Assembly (NCBI GenBank): GCA_910585735.1
Contig: CAJUEU010000009.1
Location: 1 to 55,359 of the forward strand
Reading direction: 5' to 3'
DNA length: 55,359 nt
From: an uncultured Oscillospiraceae bacterium
GTDB lineage: Bacteria > Bacillota > Clostridia > Oscillospirales > Oscillospiraceae
Positions 42,949-49,404 of the stretch are shown here, in pieces. The position numbers and the translations under genes are program-made. Numbering within the stretch: the stretch's first letter is position 1; each line of letters starts with the position of its first letter. Under the pieces are notes generated by a model. It was not told the DNA's origin. It made no database searches and worked only from the letters and a program-made list of their open reading frames with translations.

Positions 42949-42964
42949 TGTTCCACGTGAAACA
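42949..42964. promoter_or_regulatory. parS centromere-like site (ParB binding)
   Basis: TGTTCCACGTGAAACA matches the ParB/Spo0J parS consensus TGTTNCACGTGAAACA at all 16 positions. Weaker matches flank it: TGTTTCACGT (42785-42794, a half site), GGTTGTACGTGAAACA (43039-43054, 14 of 16) and TTGTACGTGAAA (43151-43162). parS sites cluster around the replication origin in Firmicutes. Confidence 0.8.
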
Positions 42965-42976
42965 CAATACAACAAA

Positions 42977-43018
42977 CCCTTGCGGGGCAATGCCCTGCAA
43001 GGGTTTTACATTTTTTGG
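42977..43018 (+). terminator. Terminator, probably of the aro operon
   Basis: Hairpin CCCTTGCGGGGC / GCCCTGCAAGGG followed by TTTTACATTTTTT. It is 276 bases after aroQ with no gene between. Confidence 0.75.
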
Positions 43019-43029
43019 AAGGGAAGATA

Positions 43030-43187
43030 GTTGTACCGGGTTGTACGTGAAACATAGTGGGGGAAAGAGCGTTTTGGGCCGCGGGAGCCGGGAATGTTGT
43101 ACTGGGTTGTATCTCGGTTGTACGCCAAGTTGTACCGGGTTGTATGCCAGTTGTACGTGAAAAAGAGGAAGTTGCACTCTGGTTGCA
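43030..43187 (+). repeat. Helically phased GTTGTA direct-repeat array
   Basis: GTTGTA begins at 43030, 43040, 43096, 43106, 43117, 43129, 43139 and 43150; the related GTTGCA at 43171 and 43182. Spacing within each block is 10-12 bases, one DNA turn. Two units read TTGTACGTGAAA and so overlap degenerate parS matches. No convincing gene covers it. Confidence 0.7.
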
Positions 43188-43280
43188 TACCAAAAAGAGG
43201 AAATTGTATGGAAAAGTGGGGAAAAGACGGAAAAGCTTCCGTAATTATGGAAGGGTGATTTTTCTCTGGAGCAGAGGGCA

Positions 43281-43348
43281 CTCCCTCAGTCAGCCGGGCA
43301 GTGGCAAAAGCCACTGCCCGGCTGACAGCTCCCTCGGAGAGGGAGCCT
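43281..43348. repeat. CAGCCGGGC-type palindromic repeat (copy 1)
   Basis: Contains a perfect 15-bp stem, CAGCCGGGCAGTGGC with its complement around AAAA (43291-43324), flanked by CTCCCTCAGT and ACAGCTCCCTC-GGA-GAGGGAG. A copy at 44631-44731 has another repeat inserted in it. Confidence 0.8.
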
Positions 43349-43390
43349 TAGGACCTTAGCCTCCCCCTAAGGAGAGCGCATGGTTTTAAG

Positions 43391-43765
43391 CCTCCCTCCT
43401 TGAGGGAGGTGTCACCGCCAAAGGCGGTGACGGAGGGAGTGTAAACCAGGCGGTGAGCCCCCGGCAAAATAAGTTCGCCGGGGCCTACGCTAAAAATTTG
43501 CCCCCGGCAAATTTTCTTCACACTGCGGGGTGGCACCGCCGCAGGCGGTGACGGAGGGAGTGCAAACCAGGCAGGCTCCCCTCATCCGCCCCAGTCTGCG
43601 GACTGAGGCACCTTCCCCCGTGGGGAAGGCTCAAGGGCAGCCCCTTCCCCTACAAGGACCGCCCAGGCGGCCCCTACGGGAAGACCCCTCCGGCCCTTTC
43701 GGGCCACCTCCCCTTAAAAGGGGAGGCTCAGGGGCAAGGGCCGGACAGCGGCCGGCCCTTTGTTC
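43391..43765. repeat. Cluster of palindromic repeats after aroQ
   Basis: Consecutive elements: CCTCCCTCC-TTGA-GGGAGG and CACCGCC-AAA-GGCGGTG with GACGGAGGGAGT (43391-43450); CCGGCAAAATAAGTTCGCCGG type copy 2 (43445-43527); CACCGCC-GCA-GGCGGTG with GACGGAGGGAGT (43526-43571); an inverted CCTTCCCC type (43577-43640); a double TGTAGGGG type (43647-43682, minus orientation); CCTCCCC/GGGGAGG and GGCCGG hairpins (43700-43765). No gene seen between 42702 and 43788. Confidence 0.75.
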
Positions 43766-43788
43766 GTACTTTTTGGCGGGTTTGGCAG

Positions 43789-44049
43789 TCATTTCCCTTC
43801 CTTTTTTCCATCCTTCAGGCCGATTCGGTAGCCCTCCATGAAAAAGTGCTTGCAGTATAGCTCCCATTCGCTGTCGATGGCCCTAAAAAAGTCCGTCAGC
43901 TCTTTATCCAGACGACTTTCCAGCAAACCGTGTAACCGATTGAAATGTGACATCCAGGCTTTCCTGACGTCCACATATTCCGTTCGGTACAATTCTCCAT
44001 CTTCAAATGCGCAGACTTGATTGTACAGTTCTTCCATATGCGGGTCCAT
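43789..44049 (-). CDS. Small hypothetical protein divergent from an XRE regulator
   Basis: 86 residues, hydrophilic and helical, with many acidic and aromatic residues (FEDGELYRTEYVDVRKAW; FFMEGYRIGLKDGKKEGK at the end). The start at 44049 follows GGAGG. The FE-GEL pattern is loosely shared with the protein at 45312-45659. Base composition is more AT-rich than the housekeeping genes. I do not recognise it; the small accessory locus suggests phage or plasmid origin. Confidence 0.65.
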   Translation of the reverse strand: MDPHMEELYNQVCAFEDGELYRTEYVDVRKAWMSHFNRLHGLLESRLDKELTDFFRAIDSEWELYCKHFFMEGYRIGLKDGKKEGK

Positions 44050-44067
44050 AACAGATCGCCTCCGAAT

Positions 44068-44161
44068 AATGATATATCACTATTCTAACATATTTCCAGA
44101 AGTTAGTGAAGTATCACTAACATAAAATTTGGAATCCTCTATTATAGTGATATACCACTAT
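44068..44161. promoter_or_regulatory. Three operator-like palindromes between divergent small genes
   Basis: AATGATATATCACTATT (44068-44084), GTTAGTGA-AGTA-TCACTAAC (44102-44121) and ATAGTG-ATATAC-CACTAT (44144-44161) share the plan TAGTGATATATCACTA. They cover the AT-rich region where both promoters must lie, so the XRE protein at 44176 probably represses both genes. Confidence 0.7.
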
Positions 44162-44175
44162 GAGGGGGCTGCAAT

Positions 44176-44418
44176 ATGAATACATCCGAAGCTATTGCGG
44201 CCCGGATCCTTCAGCTTTGCAAGGAGCGGAATATCACGCCCAATGGGTTGAGCAATATAGCGGCTGTGTCCCAATCAACCATAAAAAGCATTCTCAACGG
44301 AGAAAGCAAAAATCCCGGTGCTGTTACGATCAAAAAGCTCTGTGACGGATTTGAGATCACTTTGGGAGAGTTTTTCTCAACATCGGAATTCGATGAATTG
44401 GAGCAGGAGATCAAATAA
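44176..44418 (+). CDS. XRE-family helix-turn-helix regulator
   Basis: 80 residues, nearly all one Cro/CI-type domain: ILQLCKERNITPNGLSNIAAVSQSTIKSILNG holds helices 1-3. The start at 44176 follows GAGGGGG. It is divergent from the small gene at 43789-44049 and sits next to three matching palindromes, pointing to autoregulation. Closed by its own terminator. Confidence 0.88.
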   Translation: MNTSEAIAARILQLCKERNITPNGLSNIAAVSQSTIKSILNGESKNPGAVTIKKLCDGFEITLGEFFSTSEFDELEQEIK

Positions 44419-44450
44419 CGTCCAGCAGTCAACGACTGCTGGACGTTTGT
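44418..44450 (+). terminator. Terminator of the XRE gene
   Basis: Perfect 13-bp stem ACGTCCAGCAGTC / GACTGCTGGACGT with loop AAC, starting at the last base of the stop codon and followed by TTGTC. Confidence 0.85.
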
Positions 44451-44479
44451 CATATCCCTGTGGAAAAAACCGCCGGGGG

Positions 44480-44769
44480 CTCACTGACTGGGTTGCGCTC
44501 CCTCCGGCTGGCCCTGGGCCAGCCACCTCCCTCAAGGAGGGAGGCTCAAGACCTTTGCCTTCCCCGTTTACGGGGAAGGTGGCATTTGCGAAGCAAATGA
44601 CGGATGAGGGGGCCTTTATTAAAATGACCTCATCAGTCAGCCGAGGGACGTCATTCGGCAAAGCCGAACGACTGTCCCGGCAGCGGCAAAGCCACTGCCC
44701 GGCTGACAGCTTCCCCATAAATGGGGAAGCCTAAAGATCATCGGACCGCCGGGGACGGCGGCCCCTACA
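44480..44769. repeat. Nested palindromic repeats between XRE loci
   Basis: 354-base gap without a gene. It holds CCTCCCTC/GAGGGAGG (about 44525-44545), a CCTTCCCC...GGATGAGGG element (44558-44610, copy of 31099-31152), a CAGCCGGGC-type element (44631-44731) into which a GGGAC-type element (44645-44678) is inserted, and a TGTAGGGG-type element (44743-44769, minus orientation). Confidence 0.78.
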
Positions 44770-44772
44770 AGG

Positions 44773-44988
44773 TCAGGGCCGATAGGGCTTTTTCTCTTTT
44801 GTCAGGCCCACCAAATAATCAACGCTGGTCTTATAAAACCGCGCTAACTTGACAGCATAAATCAGGGGAAGCTCCCGCTCCCCACGTTCATATTTAGAAT
44901 AGAGAGATTGGTCACAGATGAGGTAATCAGCGACTTGCTTTTGAGTCAAGTCGGAGTCCTCACGCAGATCACGAATACGAAGATTCAT
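44773..44988 (-). CDS. XRE-family regulator, tandem paralogue 2
   Basis: 71 residues, one Cro/CI-type domain (IRDLREDSDLTQKQVADYLI). The start at 44988 is preferred to ATGs 6 and 9 bases upstream because it aligns with the neighbour, giving 71 residues in both, and has AGG 8-9 bases before it. About 60% identical to the protein at 45004-45219, with the same C-terminus (YKTSVDYL.GLTKEKKPYRP). A recent duplication; 15 bases separate the genes. Confidence 0.85.
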   Translation of the reverse strand: MNLRIRDLREDSDLTQKQVADYLICDQSLYSKYERGERELPLIYAVKLARFYKTSVDYLVGLTKEKKPYRP

Positions 44989-45003
44989 TTTCATCATCCT
45001 GTG

Positions 45004-45219
45004 TTAAGGCCGATAGGGCTTCTTCTCTTTTGTCAGCCCCAACAGATAGTCCACACTGGTTTTGTAATACTGAGCCAAAATAATAAGAGACTGATAAGGT
45101 ATGTCCAAGACACCACATTCATAGCGGGAATAGGTGGTTTGACTGACATTGAGAAGATCTGCTATTTCCTGCTGAGATAAATCAGCGTCTTCACGCAAAT
45201 CCCGAATTCGTAATTCCAT
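45004..45219 (-). CDS. XRE-family regulator, tandem paralogue 1
   Basis: 71 residues with the same fold as its downstream neighbour (IRDLREDADLSQQEIADLLN). The start at 45219 follows GAGGTGAGG. It is divergent from the hypothetical gene at 45312, with two palindromes in between that one or both regulators probably bind. The recognition helices of the two paralogues differ (DQSLYSKYE versus SQTTYSRYE), so they may prefer different sites. Confidence 0.87.
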   Translation of the reverse strand: MELRIRDLREDADLSQQEIADLLNVSQTTYSRYECGVLDIPYQSLIILAQYYKTSVDYLLGLTKEKKPYRP

Positions 45220-45246
45220 ATCCTCACCTCAGGAGGAGTTTAGCTT

Positions 45247-45291
45247 ATGCGGAAACTGCATCTTGACATTCATGCGATAAACGCATAAAAT
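45247..45291 (+). promoter_or_regulatory. Promoter with two operators for the gene at 45312
   Basis: TTGACA (45263-45268), a 17-base spacer and TAAAAT (45286-45291). Operators ATGCG-N5-TGCAT (45247-45261) and ATGCG-N5-CGCAT (45272-45286) share one plan; the second fills the spacer and would block RNA polymerase. Confidence 0.75.
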
Positions 45292-45311
45292 TGGAATCGA
45301 GGTGATGAAAA

Positions 45312-45659
45312 ATGCCGGATTACCGTGAAATGTATCAAAGGATGCTTATGGTCTCCGAAAAGGCGATTGATCTTTTGATCAAGGCCCAGCAGGAGTGCGA
45401 GGAGCTCTATATCAATTCACCCGGGCCGGAAATCAGATCCATGCCCAGGGCCGGACAAGCTGCCTGTCCAGAGGAGGCCGCTGAACATATTCAGACGTTG
45501 TTTGAACAGGCTCTGCCTTTTGAAAAAGGGGAGCTATTTCTGGATCCAGAGTATAACCGCCATGTCAGCGCTACTTTTGATATAGAATATCAAATGCGGG
45601 ACACATATGGGAAAGACGCTCATGAGCTTTTACAGGATTTTCTCCAGGCTTATTTTTGA
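45312..45659 (+). CDS. Hypothetical protein of an XRE-flanked locus
   Basis: 115 residues. N-terminal helix (YREMYQRMLMVSEKAIDLLIKAQQECEEL), a short variable linker, and a C-terminal helical part (EHIQTLFEQALPFEKGELF ... DAHELLQDFLQAY). No membrane helix or known motif. The start at 45312 follows GAGGTGATG. It has its own regulated promoter. Similar small genes next to tandem XRE regulators occur in mobile elements, so accessory origin is likely. Confidence 0.72.
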   Translation: MPDYREMYQRMLMVSEKAIDLLIKAQQECEELYINSPGPEIRSMPRAGQAACPEEAAEHIQTLFEQALPFEKGELFLDPEYNRHVSATFDIEYQMRDTYGKDAHELLQDFLQAYF

Positions 45660-45660
45660 G

Positions 45661-45735
45661 GTGGAACGATTTGACTGTCTGCACTATTTTTACCAAGGCT
45701 ATCTGGCGGCCCAGGCGGAGCTGCAGAAAAAATAA
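45661..45735 (+). CDS. Possible 24-residue protein after the hypothetical gene
   Basis: GTG start one base after the upstream stop (TGAGGTG), so translation could be coupled. The product is amphipathic and aromatic-rich (FDCLHYFYQGYLAAQAEL) and ends 6 bases before a terminator stem. No strong ribosome site of its own. Confidence 0.4.
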   Translation: MERFDCLHYFYQGYLAAQAELQKK

Positions 45736-45740
45736 AAAGG

Positions 45741-45777
45741 AACAAACCCCGGAGGCAATGCCTCTGGGGTTTGTTCG
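45741..45777 (+). terminator. Terminator of the XRE-flanked locus
   Basis: Long stem AACAAACCCC-GGAGGC / GCCTC-TGGGGTTTGTT with a 3-base loop. T-residues lie in the 3' arm; A-tracts before it would give a U-run on the opposite strand. Confidence 0.65.
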
Positions 45778-45801
45778 TAGACTGGAGGCCACTACTTTCT
45801 A

Positions 45802-45830
45802 TTGAATTTATGCCCCCGCACCGTTATAAT
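45802..45830 (+). promoter_or_regulatory. Promoter of the GTPase-NYN / aroE operon
   Basis: TTGAAT (45802-45807), a 17-base spacer and a perfect TATAAT (45825-45830). The leader before 45863 is only about 25 bases. Confidence 0.82.
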
Positions 45831-45862
45831 AAAAGTACCATTTTTCAGAGAGGGGGACCCCC

Positions 45863-48505
45863 ATGGACAAGCTGACCCTGGGCATTCTGGCCCACGTGGA
45901 CGCGGGCAAGACCACCTTGTCGGAGGCACTCCTCTACGCCGGCGGGGCCCTGCGGAGGCTGGGCCGGGTGGACCACGCCGACGCCTTTCTGGACACCGAG
46001 ACCTTAGAGCGGGAGCGGGGCATCACCATCTTTTCCAAGCAGGCGGTGCTCCCTTTGGAGGACCTGGAGCTTACGTTGATGGACACCCCGGGCCACGCCG
46101 ACTTTGCCGCCGAGGCGGAGCGTGTGCTGGGGGTGCTGGACTGCGCCCTGCTGGTGGTCTCCGCCCCCGACGGGCCCCAGGGCCACACCCTCACCCTCTG
46201 GCGGCTCCTGGAGCGCCACGGGGCGCCCACCTTCCTCTTCCTCAACAAGATGGACCAGCCCGGGGTGGACCGGGAAAGGCTCCTCCAGGTCCTCCGCACC
46301 GCCCTGGGCGGGACCATTTTGGACCTGGCTGACTACGGGAAGGCCGTCTTCTGGGAGGAGGCGGCCCTGGGGGATGAGGCGGCTCTGGAGGAGTATATGG
46401 AGAGGGGGACCCTCTCCGACGGCACGCTCCGGCGGCTCATTGGGGAGCGGAAGCTCTTCCCCTGCCTTTTCGGCTCGGCCCTGAAGCTGGAGGGAGTGGA
46501 GGAGCTGATCGCCGCATTGGAGCGCTTTGTCCCCCGGCCCCGGTGGGGGGAGGAGTTCGGGGCCCGGGTGTTCAAAATTTCCAGGGACCCCGCCGGGACC
46601 CGGCTCACCCACGTCAAGGTCACGGGAGGGAGCCTGCGGGTGAAGGCGGTCCTCCCGGAGACCGGGGAGAAGGTGGATCAGCTCCGGGTCTACTCGGGAA
46701 GCAAGTTCACCGCCCCCGACGTGGTGGAGGCGGGCACGGTATGCGCCCTGGTGGGTCCCGCCGCCACCTTCCCCGGCCAGGCTCTGGGAGCCCAGGGCCC
46801 TTGGGCCCCGCCTCTGCTGGAGCCCGCCCTGTCCTATCAGATGATATTGCCCCAGGGGACCGACCCCCACGCCGTCCTGCCGAAGCTCCGCCAGCTCACC
46901 GAGGAGGACCCCCAGCTCCATCTGGAGTGGAAGGAGAGCTTGGGGGAGCTTCACGTGCGGCTCATGGGCCAGGTCCAGGCGGAAATTTTACAGCGGCTCA
47001 TTTCAGACCGCTTTGGCCTTCGGGTGGAATTCGGCCCGGGGAGCATCGTCTACCGGGAGACCATCGCCAATGCGGTGGAGGGGGTGGGGCACTACGAGCC
47101 CCTGCGGCACTATGCCGAGGTCCATCTGCTGCTGGAACCCCTGCCCCTGGGCAGCGGGATCGAGCTGGACACCGCCTGTTCGGAGGACGACCTGCCCGGG
47201 TCCTGGCAGCGGCTTATCTTTACCCACCTGGCCGAAAGGGCTCACCGGGGGACCCTCACCGGCTCGGCCCTTACCGATGCGCGCATTACCCTGCTGTCCG
47301 GGGCCTTCAGCGTGAAGCACACCGAGGGGGGCGACTTTCGCCAGGCCACCTACCGGGCGGTGCGCCAGGGGCTCCGTAAGGCACAAAGTGTGCTGTTGGA
47401 GCCCTGGTATGACTTCCGCCTGGAGGTGCCCACGGTCAATTTAGGCCGAGCCCTCTCCGATGTGCAACGCATGGGGGGCGAAGCCGGGGAGCCCCAGACC
47501 GTGGGGGAGGAGACCGTGGTCACCGGGGCGGCTCCCGTGTCCCAAATGCGGGACTACGCCGCTGATGTGGCGGCCTACACCAGAGGCATGGGGCGGCTCA
47601 CCTGTACCGCCGGGGGCTACCGGCCCTGCGGGGACCAGGAGGCGGCAGTGACCGCTCTGGGCTATGACCCGGACCGGGACGCCGGGGACCCCTGCGGCTC
47701 GGTCTTCTGCGCCCACGGCGCTGGGTTCTATGTGCCCTGGGATGAGGTGGACGGTATGGCCCACCTGCCCCTGCTGGATAGGAGGGGGGAGGAGCAGGAG
47801 AAGGCTCCTGGCCCGGCTGTAGTCCAGCCCAGGCGGACAAGCCCTCCCGCCAGCCTCACCGCCGACAAGGAGCTGATGGATATTTTTCAGCGGACCTATG
47901 GGGAAGTAAAGCCCCGGTCCTTCCAGCCCACGGCAAAGCCCCGGCCCACCCTGGACCGAAAGGATTGGACGGTGCCCGACCGGGGGAGGTCGCCGGAGTA
48001 TCTGCTGGTGGACGGCTACAACATGATCTTTGCCTGGGAGGACCTGCAAAGAAGGGCCCAGCGGGACCTGGACGACGCCCGGCGGACCCTGGCCGACCTG
48101 CTTTGTGACTATCAGGCCCTGAAGAAAAACCGGGTCATTCTGGTCTTTGACGCCTACAAGGTGCCAAAGGGGGTGGGCTCGGTAAGCCGCTACCACAACA
48201 TCCACGTGGTCTACACCAGGGAGGCCGAGACCGCCGACGCCTACATCGAGAAGGCCAGCTACAGGCTGACCAAGGAAGGCCAGCGGGTGTATGTGGCCTC
48301 CTCGGACGCCGCCGAGCAGTTCATCATTCTGGGCCACGGGGCATTGCGGATCTCGGCCGCCGAGCTCCGCACCGAGATGGAGGCCGCCCGGAAGGAGGCC
48401 CAGGCCATTTTGAAGAAGAACAATCTGAAGCTTCCCGCCGGGGATATCCGGGCCGCCTTTGAGCGGGCCAGAGGGGAGCAGGCAGGGAAGGAGGAAACGC
48501 CATGA
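45863..48505 (+). CDS. TetM-like ribosomal GTPase fused to a YacP/Rae1-type NYN ribonuclease domain
   Basis: 880 residues. The N-terminal two thirds are an EF-G/TetM-type translation GTPase: G1 AHVDAGKT at residues 10-17, RERGITIFS, DTPGHADF and NKMD, then EF-G-like domains. The segment FCAHGAGFYVPWDEV ends this part near residue 640. After a Pro-rich linker a NYN/YacP domain runs from about 710 to 860, with acidic residues D717 (VDGYNM), D763 (FDAYK) and D815 (SSDAAEQ) that fit a PIN-like nuclease site. YacP (Rae1) of B. subtilis cuts mRNA in the ribosomal A site, where TetM and EF-G also bind. So the fusion may carry a nuclease to stalled or particular ribosomes. A tetracycline-resistance role is not supported by the context. 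Confidence 0.9.
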   Translation: MDKLTLGILAHVDAGKTTLSEALLYAGGALRRLGRVDHADAFLDTETLERERGITIFSKQAVLPLEDLELTLMDTPGHADFAAEAERVLGVLDCALLVVSAPDGPQGHTLTLWRLLERHGAPTFLFLNKMDQPGVDRERLLQVLRTALGGTILDLADYGKAVFWEEAALGDEAALEEYMERGTLSDGTLRRLIGERKLFPCLFGSALKLEGVEELIAALERFVPRPRWGEEFGARVFKISRDPAGTRLTHVKVTGGSLRVKAVLPETGEKVDQLRVYSGSKFTAPDVVEAGTVCALVGPAATFPGQALGAQGPWAPPLLEPALSYQMILPQGTDPHAVLPKLRQLTEEDPQLHLEWKESLGELHVRLMGQVQAEILQRLISDRFGLRVEFGPGSIVYRETIANAVEGVGHYEPLRHYAEVHLLLEPLPLGSGIELDTACSEDDLPGSWQRLIFTHLAERAHRGTLTGSALTDARITLLSGAFSVKHTEGGDFRQATYRAVRQGLRKAQSVLLEPWYDFRLEVPTVNLGRALSDVQRMGGEAGEPQTVGEETVVTGAAPVSQMRDYAADVAAYTRGMGRLTCTAGGYRPCGDQEAAVTALGYDPDRDAGDPCGSVFCAHGAGFYVPWDEVDGMAHLPLLDRRGEEQEKAPGPAVVQPRRTSPPASLTADKELMDIFQRTYGEVKPRSFQPTAKPRPTLDRKDWTVPDRGRSPEYLLVDGYNMIFAWEDLQRRAQRDLDDARRTLADLLCDYQALKKNRVILVFDAYKVPKGVGSVSRYHNIHVVYTREAETADAYIEKASYRLTKEGQRVYVASSDAAEQFIILGHGALRISAAELRTEMEAARKEAQAILKKNNLKLPAGDIRAAFERARGEQAGKEETP

Positions 48506-49404
48506 AGGTGGAGCTTCGCAACACCACAAGGAAGCTGTGCGTCATCGGGGACCCGGTGCTGCACTCCAAATCGCCGGTGATCCAGAACGCCATGATCGAG
48601 GCGTTGGGGCTGGACTATATTTATTTATGTCAACCAGTTCCCAGGGGGGAGGCCCACCTGTGGCTGGAGAACGCCGCCTACGCCGGGTACGCCGGTTTTA
48701 ACGCCACTATCCCCCACAAGGAGGAGCTCTTTCCCCTGATGGACGAGGTGGACGAGTTCGCCCGGAGGGCCGGAGCGGTGAATACAGTTTGTATTAAAGA
48801 TGGGAAATATTACGGATTTAACACCGACTGCGGGGGCATTTTGCGGGCTTTGGCCGACCTGGGGGCCGATCCGGCGGGGAAACAGGTGCTCCTTTTGGGG
48901 GCTGGAGGGGCCGCCAAGGGGGTGGCCGTGGCCCTCACCGGGGCGGGTGCCCGGGTGGCGGTGTGTAACCGAACGGTGAAGAGGGCGGAGGAATTGTGCC
49001 GCATCGACCGGTCAAAAATGACCCCTGCTGGGATGGAACCGAATATATTATGTAAACTTGCGGAGAAGAGTCAAATCGTGGTCAACTGCACCTCCCTGGG
49101 CATGGAGCGCACCGGGGCGGACTTCGATGACCTCAGCTTTGTGGAGGACCTGCCCCCCGGGGCGGTGGTGCTGGATGCGGTGTACGCGCCCCCCGAGACC
49201 AGTCTTTTGAAGAAGGCCAGGGAGACCGGGCACCCGGCGGCCAACGGCATGGGTATGCTCATCCACCAGGCCATTCTGGCCCTGGAGCACTTCACCGGGG
49301 CGGCCATTGATGTGGAGAAGGCCAAGGCCGCCGCCCTGGCGGCCTTGAAAAAAGAGACCGGGACGGAAACCAATCAGCAATCAGGAGAAAACAAGAATGG
49401 ATAA
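48502..49404 (+). CDS. aroE: Shikimate dehydrogenase
   Basis: 300 residues. Reduces 3-dehydroshikimate with NADPH. Substrate motif SKSPVIQNAM at about 23-32, catalytic Lys in NATIPHKE, NTDCGG, and the nucleotide loop LLLGAGGAAKGVAVAL. It completes the shikimate pathway begun at 33-42.7 kb but is not in that operon; its start overlaps the GTPase-NYN stop (ATGA). Two GTTNACATAAT-type motifs lie inside (48624, 49047), as in aroA and aroC. The C-terminus has a short Lys/Gln/Asn tail. Confidence 0.95.
   Translation: MKVELRNTTRKLCVIGDPVLHSKSPVIQNAMIEALGLDYIYLCQPVPRGEAHLWLENAAYAGYAGFNATIPHKEELFPLMDEVDEFARRAGAVNTVCIKDGKYYGFNTDCGGILRALADLGADPAGKQVLLLGAGGAAKGVAVALTGAGARVAVCNRTVKRAEELCRIDRSKMTPAGMEPNILCKLAEKSQIVVNCTSLGMERTGADFDDLSFVEDLPPGAVVLDAVYAPPETSLLKKARETGHPAANGMGMLIHQAILALEHFTGAAIDVEKAKAAALAALKKETGTETNQQSGENKNG
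48624..49057. repeat. Two GTTNACATAAT-type motifs inside aroE
   Basis: TTTATGTCAAC at 48624-48634 (one mismatch) and ATTATGTAAAC at 49047-49057 (perfect complement). They encode Leu-Cys-Gln and Leu-Cys-Lys with AT-rich codons unusual for this gene. Confidence 0.65.

Noticed and set aside
43030..43187. CRISPR array
   Set aside because: Units are 10-12 bases with no spacers of CRISPR size and no cas genes nearby.
42773..43193. Minus-strand frames with repeated YNPVQ phrases over the GTTGTA array
   Set aside because: The phrases are translations of the DNA repeat; no ribosome site, and several frames are open at once.
45863..48505. Tetracycline resistance gene
   Set aside because: Only the GTPase family is shared; the C-terminal nuclease and coupling to aroE speak for a cellular role, and the tip residues of domain IV known from TetM are not recognisable.
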